Notes: a model not told the origin generated them from the sequence alone. Counted from the first letter of the stretch, positions 8,480-18,886 are shown. The stretch: DNA of 64,000 nt from Halodesulfovibrio sp. (GCF_015482765.1 NZ_JADMLB010000071.1:62001-126000); one strand, 5' to 3'. Translations and numbers: made by a program.

Positions 8480-10090
8480 TTATTCATCCTCCATTCCTGG
8501 CAGTTCTTCCTGCCTGAGGTCCATGGTACGCTTTTTCTCGCCTTTCATTACGAGGGCGTTAGCGACAAGCTCGTGTACGCCGGCAATATCTACGCCCGGT
8601 GCCCAGTAATCAGCAAGCGGAGGCAGAGTTGCACGGTCAATAGCACAAACACAAGACATCATGTTAACACCATGTTTTTCCTGTACGTAACGCAGAGCGT
8701 TACCACGAGGAAGAGCACCACGCATGCGGATTTCCATAATCTCATCAGTGTTGAGACCGGAACCAGCGCCACAGCAGAAGGTCTGCTCGCGAATGGTGTT
8801 TTCAGGCATTTCGTAGAAGTTATTACAAACTGCGCGCATGATTTCACGTGGTTCTTCAAGAAGACCCATAGCACGAGCCGGGTTACAGCTATCGTGGAAT
8901 GTTGTCTTGAGATGATCGTTACGTGAAGGATCAAGGCGAATTTTGTTGTGCTTAATGAGGTCAGCGGTGAACTCAGCAATGTGAACCATTTTGGTTTCAC
9001 GTGCGTTTTCAAACACGGTACCGGTAATTGGGCTTACTGGTGTTTCCATGCAAGAAGGAGTTGGGCCGTTCATAGTAGACATGTACTGGTTGATAACACG
9101 CCACATGTGACCACACTCACCACCGAGAATCCACTTGGAGCCTAAGCGTTCTGCTTCAGCGTACATCTTAGCGTTCAGTTTCTTCATCATGCTGGATGAT
9201 GTGAAGAGACCGAAGTTACCGCCTTCAGATGCGTATGTGGATAAGGTGTAATCAAGCCCGATTTCTTCGAAGAGCATCAGGTAACCCATAAAGGTGTAGA
9301 TGCCCGGCTCCGCAAATGCGTCACCAGAAGGGGTGATGAAGAGAACTTCATGACCAGGTTCGTTGAAAGGAGGGTTGATTGAGATACCGGTAACTTCTTC
9401 AATGTCTTCACAAAGGAATTCTACAATTTCTTTGAAAGCATGAGGAGTAATACCAAGGTGGTTACCTGTACGGTTACAGTTACTTACAGGGTCCATGATC
9501 CAGTGCAGACCAAGACCGAGTTCATGCAGCAACTCACGAGCCATCATGGTAACTTCAGCGGTATCAATACCGTATGGGCAGTACAGGGAACAGCGACGAC
9601 ATTCAGTACACTGGTAGAAGTAGTAGAACCACTCTTTAATTACGTCTTTGTCGAGCTTGCGTGCACCGGCAAGTTTACCAAGGATTTTACCGGCAGTGGT
9701 AAAGTCTTTACGGTAAACAGAACGGAGCAGCTCTGCACGCAGTACAGGCATGTTTTTAGGGTCGCCGGAACCGATGAAGTAGTGACACTTATCAGCACAG
9801 GCACCACAGCGAACACAGATGTCCATGAAAAGTTTAAGAGAACGATATTTTTCAAGACGTTCTTTCAAACCATTGTAGATGATCTCTTCCCAGTTTTCAG
9901 GGAGATGCCAATCTTCCTCAAATGGATTCCAATCGTGTGGATTAGGCATTCCAAGAGGTTCCATGGTTGCTTTTTTAGCTGGATAAGCCACTGCGCCTTC
10001 AGTAATTTCAGGCTTAGTGTCCATCCAGTTTTCACTTGGCATATCGTAGCTGACTTTAATCAGCTCTTCTGCGGATGGTATGTTAGACAT
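8480..10090 (-). CDS. dsrK: DsrMKJOP complex, cytoplasmic HdrD-like subunit DsrK
   Basis: A 536-residue heterodisulfide-reductase-D-like protein. Two ferredoxin-type Cys clusters, CVRCGACADKC (92-102) and CTECRRCSLYC (161-171), bind 4Fe-4S centres. Near the C-terminus lie CCG-type motifs (HDSCNPARAMG and TFCCGAGSG) that hold the special catalytic 4Fe-4S cluster. DsrK works on the cytoplasmic face, probably reducing the DsrC trisulfide made during sulfite reduction. Stop and start codons of dsrM, dsrK and dsrJ are two bases apart, so the subunits are made together. Confidence 0.95.
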   Translation of the reverse strand: MSNIPSAEELIKVSYDMPSENWMDTKPEITEGAVAYPAKKATMEPLGMPNPHDWNPFEEDWHLPENWEEIIYNGLKERLEKYRSLKLFMDICVRCGACADKCHYFIGSGDPKNMPVLRAELLRSVYRKDFTTAGKILGKLAGARKLDKDVIKEWFYYFYQCTECRRCSLYCPYGIDTAEVTMMARELLHELGLGLHWIMDPVSNCNRTGNHLGITPHAFKEIVEFLCEDIEEVTGISINPPFNEPGHEVLFITPSGDAFAEPGIYTFMGYLMLFEEIGLDYTLSTYASEGGNFGLFTSSSMMKKLNAKMYAEAERLGSKWILGGECGHMWRVINQYMSTMNGPTPSCMETPVSPITGTVFENARETKMVHIAEFTADLIKHNKIRLDPSRNDHLKTTFHDSCNPARAMGLLEEPREIMRAVCNNFYEMPENTIREQTFCCGAGSGLNTDEIMEIRMRGALPRGNALRYVQEKHGVNMMSCVCAIDRATLPPLADYWAPGVDIAGVHELVANALVMKGEKKRTMDLRQEELPGMEDE

Positions 10091-10092
10091 AA

Positions 10093-11094
10093 CTACTCCT
10101 TATCCTCCGGCTTTTTCACTACCGGGAGACCTGCCTCAAACATAGGCACCCTGAACTCGTTTTCGTATTCTTCGTATGTGCGGTACACTTTTTCCGGGTT
10201 CCATGGGTTCACGTGCAGCTTCATACGAGTGTCGTTTGCCATGTTACGGGTTGGGCTAAGGAATACGCCGCCAGCATGCATAAGCTTACTGAACGGGAAG
10301 TACATAAGGAGTACTGTGAGGAAGAACATGTGCACGTAGAAAATGCTGCCGATTTTTGCCAGAGCTGCTGTGTCCGGTGCGAAGTGGAGCAAGCTCATAA
10401 CGAAAACTTTAACAGTAGCAATGTCTACTTTCAGGAAGTAGCGCATTGCAACGCCGGTAGCACAGAGGCCGAAAATCAGGAAAAGTGGGAAGTAATCGCT
10501 CAAAAGAGAGATGTAACGCACTTTCTGATTAAAGAGACGGCGACCGATCAGGTATGCAAGCGCTACAAGAATCAGTGGACCAGTCATGTACAGACGTGGA
10601 GCACCAATCTGCAGGATGCCGTCGAACATTTCGATAGCGTTTACGAAAAACGGTACCGGCTCGGCGAAGAACCTGAAGTGACGTACAAAAATAATAAGGA
10701 AAGAGTAGTGGAAGATGAGTGCGAAGAGCCACAGGAACTTTGAGGACCAGTAGACTACGCGGTCGCCTTCGATTGAAACGTTAGTGTTGCGGAACAGGGA
10801 GCGAAACATAAGTACTTCAAGGATCATGCGTCCCCAAACACCCTTGCTATTGCTAGGGTTATCGAGGGTGGCAGGCTTAATCCAAGGAAGGGACTTCTGT
10901 TGGCCACCTGTAGTAGGAATGCTGAACGGAACAGGGCGCTTTGCCCAGTCGATAATCCGCCATGCGAAACCTACAAGGAATACGATTACTGCAGTGTAAG
11001 GTAAACAAACTGCCAGAACATATTGGAATCCCATCATTGATCCCATCCAGGCAAGTATACCTAAAGCAATAACCGCGAGAAGTGAAATAATCAT
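10093..11094 (-). CDS. dsrM: DsrMKJOP complex, membrane cytochrome b subunit DsrM
   Basis: A 333-residue membrane protein similar to NarI/HdrE b-type cytochromes, with an N-terminal hydrophobic pair of helices and a C-terminal block of about four helices containing histidines fit for haem b. It oxidises menaquinol and hands electrons to DsrK. First structural gene of the complex, 30 bases after the RsbRD-like gene. Confidence 0.93.
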   Translation of the reverse strand: MIISLLAVIALGILAWMGSMMGFQYVLAVCLPYTAVIVFLVGFAWRIIDWAKRPVPFSIPTTGGQQKSLPWIKPATLDNPSNSKGVWGRMILEVLMFRSLFRNTNVSIEGDRVVYWSSKFLWLFALIFHYSFLIIFVRHFRFFAEPVPFFVNAIEMFDGILQIGAPRLYMTGPLILVALAYLIGRRLFNQKVRYISLLSDYFPLFLIFGLCATGVAMRYFLKVDIATVKVFVMSLLHFAPDTAALAKIGSIFYVHMFFLTVLLMYFPFSKLMHAGGVFLSPTRNMANDTRMKLHVNPWNPEKVYRTYEEYENEFRVPMFEAGLPVVKKPEDKE

Positions 11095-11124
11095 TCCGTT
11101 ACCTCGCTGCTAGGCTATTGGTTG

Positions 11125-11667
11125 TTACGATTCCGGTTCCCCAACCGGTTTCTCCAATATACGTTCTGCTCTCTTCAAGAGCTGAAAGTGCTTCCTTTTG
11201 AATTCATCAACGCGCATTCTCTGCACTTTATCTCGGCATTCCGAATAAATACGGAATCCCACAAGTGCCAGAGAATCTATTTTAGATTCTAGTTCCAGAA
11301 GATCAGCAAATTCTTCGGACTTAGAAAGTTTGGGGACAATGTGTTTTCGGATGATGTTTTTTAAAACGAACAGAACAGACATTGCCTGATCCGCATCGAA
11401 TTTTTGGATAGCGCGAACCTGAATAAGTTCGTTTACTGCCGGTGTAACGACATCGCTGTCCATGTTGTCATCCACGAGTGCATCAATAAGTGCGGCAGTT
11501 GCTATTTTCGTTTTGTTACCCACAGGGTTTGAAAAAGCATTCTCCTGACTACGCAGAAAGCCGACTGTGTCAATTTCGTAGGTACCGAAGATGGCAGATA
11601 CCCATGCATCGGTAATCTCTTGTTTATGTTCAGATAAAAGAGCTTGTAACTGGTGTCGCATAGACAT
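11125..11667 (-). CDS. RsbRD N-terminal domain-like protein preceding dsrM
   Basis: A 180-residue soluble, mainly helical protein with the fold pattern of the RsbRD N-terminal domain (LSEHKQEITDAWVSAIF at its start, IRKHIVPKL in the middle). In stressosome proteins this domain is a sensor or non-haem globin-like module, but here no STAS domain follows. It is the first gene of the dsr operon and runs straight into dsrM. I recall the same arrangement in other Desulfovibrio species, which suggests a conserved regulatory or assembly role; its function is not established. Confidence 0.75.
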   Translation of the reverse strand: MSMRHQLQALLSEHKQEITDAWVSAIFGTYEIDTVGFLRSQENAFSNPVGNKTKIATAALIDALVDDNMDSDVVTPAVNELIQVRAIQKFDADQAMSVLFVLKNIIRKHIVPKLSKSEEFADLLELESKIDSLALVGFRIYSECRDKVQRMRVDEFKRKHFQLLKRAERILEKPVGEPES

Positions 11668-11810
11668 ACTTCGCTTGGTCTAAAAGGATTCCAGCGGGAG
11701 ACCCTATAAAGCGTTTTTCACTATTTGTCCAAGTAATTTGCCAAAAAAAAGTGTGACAACAGGGGACGATAGTGCTTACCCGCTGACCCTCGGTTTCAAA
11801 TGATTTTTTT

Positions 11811-11839
11811 CACATAATGTGATTATATGGTTGCGTCAA
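11811..11839 (-). promoter_or_regulatory. Candidate promoter of the dsr operon
   Basis: On the minus strand TTGACG (11839-11834) and TATGTG (11816-11811) are 17 bases apart. An overlapping TATAAT (11827-11822) with TTTGAA upstream is an alternative pair. A dyad TCACAT-A-ATGTGA overlaps the -10 region and could bind a CRP/FNR-type or other dimeric regulator. The site is about 145 bases upstream of the first gene. Confidence 0.45.
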
Positions 11840-11904
11840 CATATTCAAATGAATTGATTGGACAACCAGCCTGCCAAAAAAAGAAAATAACTAAGGAATG
11901 TTAC

Positions 11905-12822
11905 CTACTCGCATGGGATGTTTCCGTCATCAGTGCAGCCGGAAAAGTCATCCGTGAAATCAAGCACATCCCCCTTAGTTTCTTGTGTTTGTTGGTTAGA
12001 AAGTAAATTACTTGGCACACCGTTTGTTATGAGTACAGGAATGCGCGTAACGCCCATGGAGGCAAGTTTTGATTTATTTCTAAAAAGATTCCATTGAAGT
12101 TTAAATCGGGTAGTTAATGGTAGTGAGATTGAGTCAGATGAAGATCGTGCCGCGCGGTTGAATGCGACATACATTGATGATCCATCAGCAATGGCTTGCT
12201 GCATGATAAATATTTTTTCGATGTCAGCATCTTCTTCGGCGATGGGATAGTAGGCAATTTTTCCGGAATCTTTTTGAGAAAGTTTCGGAACCAGTTTTAG
12301 GCAGGCTTGGCAGCTAGGAGAGAAGAAAACTTGAACGTCTGGTTGTTGCTCGCCATAAATTGTCCATGTGCCCATTTCTTCATTAACCGTGGCAAAAATA
12401 TTTGGTGTGAATACCAGTGTCCAAACAATAAAAATTGGAAGGACGAGTGCTGCACGGCGTTTGAGGGTTGCGCATTGCAGAAAGAATACTAAAAAGAGAA
12501 TGATCGCAAAACCAAGACACGGTACACACGGTGCTGTAAATACCATGAGCAAAAGAAAGCCGAGATCAATAATAACGGCGACTAAAGCAAGTATGAGTGC
12601 GGTTGTGTGAAGTTTGAAGAGGTTTAATAGTGCAAGAGTGGTGAACAGTGCTGTTCCGATCCACCATAACGAAATTCCGAATACTGAAATGTCTTTGAAA
12701 ACTTCGCAACCTGTTGTGATACAAATAGCATCGAAGTTTTGTGTGGCATTCAGTGCGCAAAAAATTGCTCCGGCAATTGCAACAATTGCAGGGCCGAAAG
12801 CAGGTCGCTTGGAAAGGGACAT
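11905..12822 (-). CDS. VKOR-family membrane protein fused to a thioredoxin-like domain
   Basis: A 305-residue protein. The first 140 residues form about four or five membrane helices with the vitamin-K-epoxide-reductase pattern: loop cysteines C34/C39 (CITTGC) and a quinone-proximal CVPC at 99-102. The rest is a periplasmic thioredoxin-like domain with FFSPSCQAC (C171/C174). Such fusions pass electrons from periplasmic thiols to quinone and so drive disulfide bond formation, replacing DsbA/DsbB. It lies between the dsr operon and sat on the same strand but with 237 bases before dsr, so it is probably a separate unit. An oxidising or an isomerase-supporting role are both possible. Confidence 0.78.
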   Translation of the reverse strand: MSLSKRPAFGPAIVAIAGAIFCALNATQNFDAICITTGCEVFKDISVFGISLWWIGTALFTTLALLNLFKLHTTALILALVAVIIDLGFLLLMVFTAPCVPCLGFAIILFLVFFLQCATLKRRAALVLPIFIVWTLVFTPNIFATVNEEMGTWTIYGEQQPDVQVFFSPSCQACLKLVPKLSQKDSGKIAYYPIAEEDADIEKIFIMQQAIADGSSMYVAFNRAARSSSDSISLPLTTRFKLQWNLFRNKSKLASMGVTRIPVLITNGVPSNLLSNQQTQETKGDVLDFTDDFSGCTDDGNIPCE

Positions 12823-12993
12823 GCAAAAATCTCCAGATGGTTGCAGTAGATCATTAAGTCCTGCGGCTAGAATTTTCTAATGAGCAGGCATCGTGCCGTG
12901 AGCCTGATTAGCCGCAAGATTTTGGAGACTGTACTGTGATTGCAAATGCGGGTAAAGAGATTAGCTGTTTTTTTACGTTTAAGGAGTCGTGTT

Positions 12994-13755
12994 TTGATTT
13001 TTTGTGCTGATGGAACAATAAAATATACTGTAATTCGAAGCAAAAGAGCGAAACACGTTCGACTAAAAGTTTCTAGAAACAGCGGACTTCAAGTGGTAGT
13101 TCCCTTGAGTTTCAAAGAAAATTTATTACCTCAGATCGTAGAAAAACGGGCTGATTGGATTAGAAATGTTGCTGAGAAACTTGAGATTCCAGAAGATGTT
13201 TCCTCATTACCGCCGATGATTCCTGATGAGATAGATTTACTTGCTATCGGAGAAAAATATAGCGTCCGGTACATGTCTGAAGAAGAACTTTCGGAAAAAA
13301 GAGTTGATGCAGATAAAATAATCCGCACATCAAACAATCATCTTTCGGTTGAAATGGAGAACTGTATTTACCTGCCGGAAGGGCTTGCAGAAGAGGGCTG
13401 TGTTGATCTTCTCCAATCTTGGCTCATCAGGAGTGGGAAAGAATGTTTACCAGATTTGCTGGATAAGGCTTCTGAAGCACATGGTATTCCGTATAAAAAG
13501 CTTCAGGTGCGCATGCAGAAAGGTCGGTGGGGGAGTTGTTCAGGCAGAGGAACAATTTCATTGAACGCTCGACTGTTGTTATTACCAGCCGAGTTGCTGG
13601 AGTATATTTTATTGCATGAACTTGCGCACGTGCATCATCCTAATCATTCACAAGCTTACTGGAGCTACCTTCAAAGTTTAGACCGACAGGCATTAGGTCA
13701 TGATGCCGATATGGTAGATGCCTGGCGCTATATTCCTAGATGTTTTTCTATGTAA
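12994..13755 (+). CDS. YgjP-like zinc metalloprotein (M48/WLM-type, DUF45)
   Basis: The C-terminal half has HELAHVHHPNHSQAYW with the HExxH zinc site (His208, Glu209, His212 in this numbering), preceded by GRWGSCSGRGTISLN, both diagnostic of the YgjP/DUF45 group of small metallopeptidase-like proteins. Catalytic role is unproven. The start is chosen as TTG at 12994 because AAGGAG lies seven bases upstream and conserved sequence begins soon after; an ATG at 12940 would add 18 residues without a well-placed ribosome-binding site. A short GTG-started frame (12936-13010), itself preceded by GGAG, overlaps this start. Confidence 0.8.
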   Translation: MIFCADGTIKYTVIRSKRAKHVRLKVSRNSGLQVVVPLSFKENLLPQIVEKRADWIRNVAEKLEIPEDVSSLPPMIPDEIDLLAIGEKYSVRYMSEEELSEKRVDADKIIRTSNNHLSVEMENCIYLPEGLAEEGCVDLLQSWLIRSGKECLPDLLDKASEAHGIPYKKLQVRMQKGRWGSCSGRGTISLNARLLLLPAELLEYILLHELAHVHHPNHSQAYWSYLQSLDRQALGHDADMVDAWRYIPRCFSM

Positions 13756-13810
13756 GATCAGGGTAGAGACTCTTCGCACTATATATAATGATAAGTTGAG
13801 GTAGAAAAGA

Positions 13811-13845
13811 AAAAGGGGGGGATCGGAAATCCGATCCCCCCTTTT
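13811..13845. terminator. Bidirectional terminator between YgjP-like gene and sat
   Basis: A G-rich arm (13815-13827) pairs with a C-rich arm (13830-13841) around a two-base loop, with As on the left and Ts on the right, so it works on both strands. It separates the two convergent genes and follows the sat stop by about 20 bases. Confidence 0.9.
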
Positions 13846-13864
13846 ATAGTCAGTGCAGTTGAAA

Positions 13865-15142
13865 CTACATGGAGTCGCCAGAAGCAGCGCCCTGCATTTT
13901 AACTTCAACTTTTTCAGTAAGACCTTCGTAGTATTCGCGAAGGATAACGAGAACTTCGTCACGACCAAAGTGATCTGGAATTTCTGCGCCTTCGGAAAGA
14001 GCTTTACGGAGTTTAGTACCGGAAAGAATTACGCGATCTTCTTTAGTGTGTGGGCAAGTACGCAGGGAAGCCATGCCGTCACACTTGTAGCAGTAGAAGG
14101 TCCAGTCAATTTTCATTGGCTTACAAAGCAGTGCTTTGCCTTCTTCAGCTGGGGTAGGAATACGATCGAAGATTTCCTGAGCTTCGAAGAGACCGTAGAA
14201 GTCACCAACGCCAGCGTGGTCACGACCGATGAGCATGTTGTTAACGCCGTAGTTCTGACGGAAAGTAGCGTGAAGCAGACCTTCACGTGGGCCAGCGTAA
14301 CGCATGTCGAGTGGGTAGCCAGCCTGAATTACGTTGTCTTTTACAAAGTAGTGCTCAACGAGAGTGTCGATAGCTTTTACACGTACGTCTGCAGGAATGT
14401 CACCTGGCTTGAGGTTACCGATGAGGGAGTGAATGAGTACGCCGTCACAAACTTCGATAGCGATTTTTGCGAGGAATTCGTGAGAACGGTGCATTGGGTT
14501 ACGGAGCTGGAGAGCAGCAACTTCAGACCAACCACGTTCTTCGAACATTGCACGAACTTCTGCAGGACGGAGGTAAACACCTTTGTACTCTTCTGGGTAT
14601 TCGCCTTCAGAAAGAACTTTAACTGGACCAGCAAGGTTCACTTCTTTCTGAGCCATAACCATTTTTACGCCTGGGTGATCTTCAAGAGCGATTTTCCAGA
14701 AAACGTCGTCAGCAGACTCTTCGCCTTCACCTTTGAAAACTTTGTCGCATTCCCATTTTTTGTCTGCTTCGGTCATTTCAAATTTTTCTTCTACTTTCAT
14801 AGTAGCGAAAACAATACCGTTGCGAACGAGAGCGATTTCTTCACCAACTGCGATTGCGTCAGCTTCTTCTTTGGAAGCGTCAAGGGTAACTGGTACAGGC
14901 CAGAAAGTACCGTCTGCGAGAGTGAAGTTTTCACATACGTTCTTCCAGTCTTCTTTACCCATGAAACCGTTCAGTGGGGAGAAGCCACCGATACCCATCA
15001 TGATAAGGTCGCCTTTTGCACGAGCGGAGATGTCGAGCTTTTTGAGGCCTTCAGCTTTTTTTACTTCAGCTTCGAGTTCTGCGCCTTCGAGCAGGCAACA
15101 AACGAGACCTTTACCACCATGTGGGGCTACCAGTTTAGACAT
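13865..15142 (-). CDS. sat: Dissimilatory sulfate adenylyltransferase (ATP sulfurylase)
   Basis: A 425-residue enzyme that makes adenosine-5'-phosphosulfate and pyrophosphate from ATP and sulfate in the cytoplasm, the activation step of sulfate respiration. It has the nucleotide-binding motifs [10 protein letters not shown] (212-221) and [12 protein letters not shown] (306-317). CYKC (351-354) with Cys363 and His365 forms the Cys3-His metal site known for Desulfovibrio ATP sulfurylases. Codon use is that of a highly expressed gene. It is monocistronic, with a long upstream region containing a Rex-like site. Confidence 0.96.
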   Translation of the reverse strand: MSKLVAPHGGKGLVCCLLEGAELEAEVKKAEGLKKLDISARAKGDLIMMGIGGFSPLNGFMGKEDWKNVCENFTLADGTFWPVPVTLDASKEEADAIAVGEEIALVRNGIVFATMKVEEKFEMTEADKKWECDKVFKGEGEESADDVFWKIALEDHPGVKMVMAQKEVNLAGPVKVLSEGEYPEEYKGVYLRPAEVRAMFEERGWSEVAALQLRNPMHRSHEFLAKIAIEVCDGVLIHSLIGNLKPGDIPADVRVKAIDTLVEHYFVKDNVIQAGYPLDMRYAGPREGLLHATFRQNYGVNNMLIGRDHAGVGDFYGLFEAQEIFDRIPTPAEEGKALLCKPMKIDWTFYCYKCDGMASLRTCPHTKEDRVILSGTKLRKALSEGAEIPDHFGRDEVLVILREYYEGLTEKVEVKMQGAASGDSM

Positions 15143-15810
15143 AACTTCCTTCCTCCGGAATATAAAAGTTTGTAACTTGTGAATTACCGATTTGGTTTTT
15201 CATAAAGCCAATCTTGTAGTCACACCAAGTAGATAGACGATTGCGCTTGTGTCTGTAAAATTCTATTTAGTGCTTGAGAATGGTTTGTGAAAAAATAGAC
15301 AAAAAGTCAAGGGTAAAAATTGACCTTTTTTATTCTTTTAAAAACAATAGGTTAAGATAGTGCTCATGTGTCAAGAAAAAATAAAATAACAGGTAAAAAG
15401 TCGTCGCTTGAGAATAATAGTACAAATGAAGATAAAAAACGGGTGTTTTCTGATAGTTGTCGGTAGGTATTTTTTGTGAAAAAGAGAACAAGCAGGCAAA
15501 AAAGGTTGTTAGAACGATTTGCTAGGTCGTTAACATTATTATATGCGAAAAAAATAGTAAAAATCACTTGAACCCCACAAGAAAAAGACGTAAGTACCTG
15601 ATTCGAAATTTCACGGGTCTGACTGTCGATGCCGAGCGGGCTGCTGGGCTGCATCGGGTCCCCGTTTGGAATAGATGAGCTGCTAGCTAACTTTTAGTTC
15701 TCCACTGAAGGTTGGTTGGTGCTTTTGTTGTGATTTGAGTTGCACCACACAACGGGGCTGCTCATCCTGTACTAAGCGAACGACTTTGATTAATTCCCAT
15801 TGGAGGAAAA
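15143..15810. other. Divergent upstream region of sat and the str operon
   Basis: A 668-base region without a convincing gene. For sat (minus) it contains a Rex-like operator at 15285-15302, a second TTGTGAA half-site at 15177-15183, and an isolated TTGACA at 15374-15369. For rpsL (plus) a TTGACC (15320-15325) and AACAAT (15343-15348) pair has 17-base spacing, and the last 200 bases are GC-richer and structured, as expected of a ribosomal leader. GGAGG precedes rpsL by five bases. Confidence 0.5.
15285..15302. promoter_or_regulatory. Candidate Rex operator upstream of sat
   Basis: TTGTGAAAAAATAGACAA matches the Rex consensus TTGTGAAnnnnTTCACAA in all of the left arm and five of seven positions of the right arm. 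Rex is the NADH-responsive repressor known to control sat in Desulfovibrio vulgaris. The site is about 145 bases from the sat start. The assignment is inference from sequence similarity. Confidence 0.45.
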
Positions 15811-16182
15811 ATGCCCACTATCAACCAACTTATCCGTAAGGAACGTAAGAAGGTTGTAAAACGTAAGAAAACCCCAGCGCTGCAGGCTTGTCCACAGCGT
15901 CGTGGCGTTTGTACTCGTGTTTACACCACTACACCTAAGAAACCTAACTCCGCGCTGCGTAAAGTAGCTCGTGTACGCCTCACTAACGGCATCGAAGTAA
16001 CTGCCTACATTCCTGGTGAAGGTCACAACCTGCAGGAACACTCTGTAGTTATGATCCGTGGTGGTCGTGTAAAAGACTTACCAGGTGTACGTTACCATAT
16101 CGTACGTGGTACTCTCGATACCGCGGGTGTTGCAGATCGTCGCCAGGGCCGTTCTAAGTACGGCGCTAAGCGTCCTAAGTAA
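15811..16182 (+). CDS. rpsL: 30S ribosomal protein S12
   Basis: 123 residues, the normal bacterial length, with the conserved [19 protein letters not shown] loop near the decoding centre. The lysines in this loop are those altered in streptomycin-resistant mutants elsewhere; here they are wild type. GGAGG lies five bases before the ATG. First gene of the str operon. Confidence 0.98.
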   Translation: MPTINQLIRKERKKVVKRKKTPALQACPQRRGVCTRVYTTTPKKPNSALRKVARVRLTNGIEVTAYIPGEGHNLQEHSVVMIRGGRVKDLPGVRYHIVRGTLDTAGVADRRQGRSKYGAKRPK

Positions 16183-16190
16183 GTAGTTAA

Positions 16191-16676
<486 letters not shown>

Positions 16677-16691
16677 TCTGAGGAGCTTGCT

Positions 16692-18767
16692 GTGTCTGCT
16701 AAAGTAGCTGTATCAAAACAGAGAAACATTGGTATCATGGCCCACATTGATGCGGGCAAGACTACCACTACTGAACGTATTCTTTACTACACCGGCGTGT
16801 CTCACAAAATTGGTGAAACACATGACGGTGAGTCCAACATGGACTGGATGGAGCAGGAAAAAGAGCGTGGTATTACTATTACCTCTGCTGCTACTACCTG
16901 TTTCTGGAAAGATTACAGAATTAACATCATTGATACACCGGGCCACGTTGACTTCACTATGGAAGTAGAACGTTCCCTGCGTGTTCTTGATGGCTCCGTA
17001 TGTGTATTTGACGCTGTTGCTGGTGTTGAGCCTCAGTCTGAGACTGTATGGCGTCAGGCTGACCGTTATGGTGTACCTCGCATCTGCTTCATCAACAAAA
17101 TGGACCGTATCGGTTCCGATTACTGGCGTGCAGTAGGCATGATCTCCGATCGTCTCGGTGCTAAGCCTATCTCTCTCCAGATTCCAATCGGTGCTGAAGA
17201 CCACTTTGAAGGTATCATCGACCTCGTAACCGGCGAAGCTATCTACTACGATAAAGCTACCAAAGGTGCTGAGTTCGAAATCAAGCCTGTTCCTGCAGAC
17301 CTGCAGGACCTGTTTGACGAAAAACGCCTTGAAATGATGGAAGCAGCAGCAGAAGAAGACGAAGAACTCTTCGAAAAATACCTCGGTGGCGAAGAACTCT
17401 CCGCTGAAGAGATTAAATCTGCTTTGCGTAAAGCTACAATCGCACGTTCTATCGTGCCTGTATTCTGTGGCTCTGCATTCCGTAACATGGGTGTTCAGCC
17501 ATTGCTTGACGCGGTAGTAGACTTCCTCCCAAGCCCAGTTGATATCCCAGCAATGGAAGGTAGTGACCCTGATAACGAAGAAGTGAAAATTCCTTGTCCA
17601 TGTGACGACAAAGAACCTTTCTCCGCTCTCGTTTTCAAACTCGCTTCTGACCCATACATCGGTCACCTTTCCTTCAGCCGTATCTACTCCGGTAAAATTG
17701 AAACTGGTATGACCATTTTCAACGCTAACACCGGTAAGAAAGAGCGTGTTGGTCGTCTTCTTAAGATGCATGCTAACAAGCGTGAGGATATCAAAGAAGC
17801 ATACGCTGGCGACATCGTAGCTGTTGTTGGTCTGAAAAACGTATCTACCGGTGACACCATCTGCGCGATGGATCGTCCAGTAGTTCTCGAGTCTCTCGAT
17901 ATTCCAGATCCAGTTATCGAAGTTGCTATTGAGCCTAAAACAAAAGCTGACCGTGACGCTCTGTCCGCAGCTCTTGCTAAGCTCGCTAAAGAAGATCCAT
18001 CCTTCCGTGTTAAAGGTGATGACGAAACTGGTCAGACCCTTATTTCCGGTATGGGTGAGCTTCACCTCGACATCATCGTTGACCGTCTTACCCGCGAATT
18101 TAGCGTTAACGCTAACGTTGGTAAGCCTCAGGTAGCCTACCGTGAAACTATCACTAAGGTTGCTAAAGAAGATCACAAGTACGCTAAGCAGTCTGGTGGT
18201 CGTGGTCAGTACGGTCATGTTGTTATTGAAATCGAGCCTAACCCAGAGAAAGGTTACGAATTCACTAACTCCATTACCGGTGGTGTTATTCCTAAAGAAT
18301 ACATCCCAGCTGTTGACAAAGGTATTCAGGAAGCACTCAAAAGCGGTGTTTACGCTGGATTCCCAACTGTTGACGTTAAAGTTAACCTCGTATTCGGTTC
18401 TTACCACGATGTTGACTCCTCTGAACAGGCATTCTACATCGCTGGCTCTATGGCGATTAAAGCTGCTTGTAAGAAAGCTGGTCCTCAGATCCTTGAGCCT
18501 ATCATGGGCGTAGAGGTTGTTACACCTGAGGAATACCTTGGCGACGTAATGGGTGACCTTAACGGTCGTCGTGGTCGCGTACAGGGTATGAACACCCGTG
18601 CTAACGCTCAGGTTATTGATGCGATGGTTCCGCTTTCCGAAATGTTCGGTTACGCAACTGACCTTCGTTCAAAAACTCAGGGTCGTGCGAACTTCACCAT
18701 GCAGTTCGACCACTACGAGCCTGTTCCTAACTCTATTGCTGAAGAAATCGTAAGCAATAAAGATTAG
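16692..18767 (+). CDS. fusA: Translation elongation factor G
   Basis: A 691-residue GTPase that drives ribosomal translocation. The P-loop [13 protein letters not shown], the G2/G3 region (DTPGHVDF) and NKMD are all intact. The start is GTG with GGAG six bases upstream. It ends the str operon; unlike in many bacteria, tuf does not follow, and a strong terminator comes directly after. Confidence 0.98.
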   Translation: MSAKVAVSKQRNIGIMAHIDAGKTTTTERILYYTGVSHKIGETHDGESNMDWMEQEKERGITITSAATTCFWKDYRINIIDTPGHVDFTMEVERSLRVLDGSVCVFDAVAGVEPQSETVWRQADRYGVPRICFINKMDRIGSDYWRAVGMISDRLGAKPISLQIPIGAEDHFEGIIDLVTGEAIYYDKATKGAEFEIKPVPADLQDLFDEKRLEMMEAAAEEDEELFEKYLGGEELSAEEIKSALRKATIARSIVPVFCGSAFRNMGVQPLLDAVVDFLPSPVDIPAMEGSDPDNEEVKIPCPCDDKEPFSALVFKLASDPYIGHLSFSRIYSGKIETGMTIFNANTGKKERVGRLLKMHANKREDIKEAYAGDIVAVVGLKNVSTGDTICAMDRPVVLESLDIPDPVIEVAIEPKTKADRDALSAALAKLAKEDPSFRVKGDDETGQTLISGMGELHLDIIVDRLTREFSVNANVGKPQVAYRETITKVAKEDHKYAKQSGGRGQYGHVVIEIEPNPEKGYEFTNSITGGVIPKEYIPAVDKGIQEALKSGVYAGFPTVDVKVNLVFGSYHDVDSSEQAFYIAGSMAIKAACKKAGPQILEPIMGVEVVTPEEYLGDVMGDLNGRRGRVQGMNTRANAQVIDAMVPLSEMFGYATDLRSKTQGRANFTMQFDHYEPVPNSIAEEIVSNKD

Positions 18768-18792
18768 TACCTGAGAACTCAGGCGATATAAT

Positions 18793-18825
18793 GCTCCGGT
18801 CACCGTAAGGTGGCCGGAGCTTTTC
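18793..18825 (+). terminator. Rho-independent terminator of the str operon
   Basis: GCTCCGGTCACC pairs with GGTGGCCGGAGC (one G-T pair) around GTAA and is followed by TTTTCTGG. It lies about 25 bases after the fusA stop. Confidence 0.85.
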
Positions 18826-18886
18826 TGGTTAGAAGGGGTAGGCTCAGTATATTTCTTCACTTCGTAAAAAAAATGCGAAAAAGGTG

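Noticed and set aside
13853-15175. 440-codon plus-strand frame opposite sat
   Set aside because: Antisense shadow: sat has strong codon bias and full family motifs, which leaves a long frame open on the other strand.
15364-15654. 96-codon minus-strand frame upstream of sat
   Set aside because: Phe/Leu-rich composition from AT-rich DNA, no ribosome-binding site, lies over likely regulatory sequence.
16713-18407. 564-codon minus-strand frame opposite fusA
   Set aside because: Shadow of the strongly biased fusA gene; composition is not protein-like.
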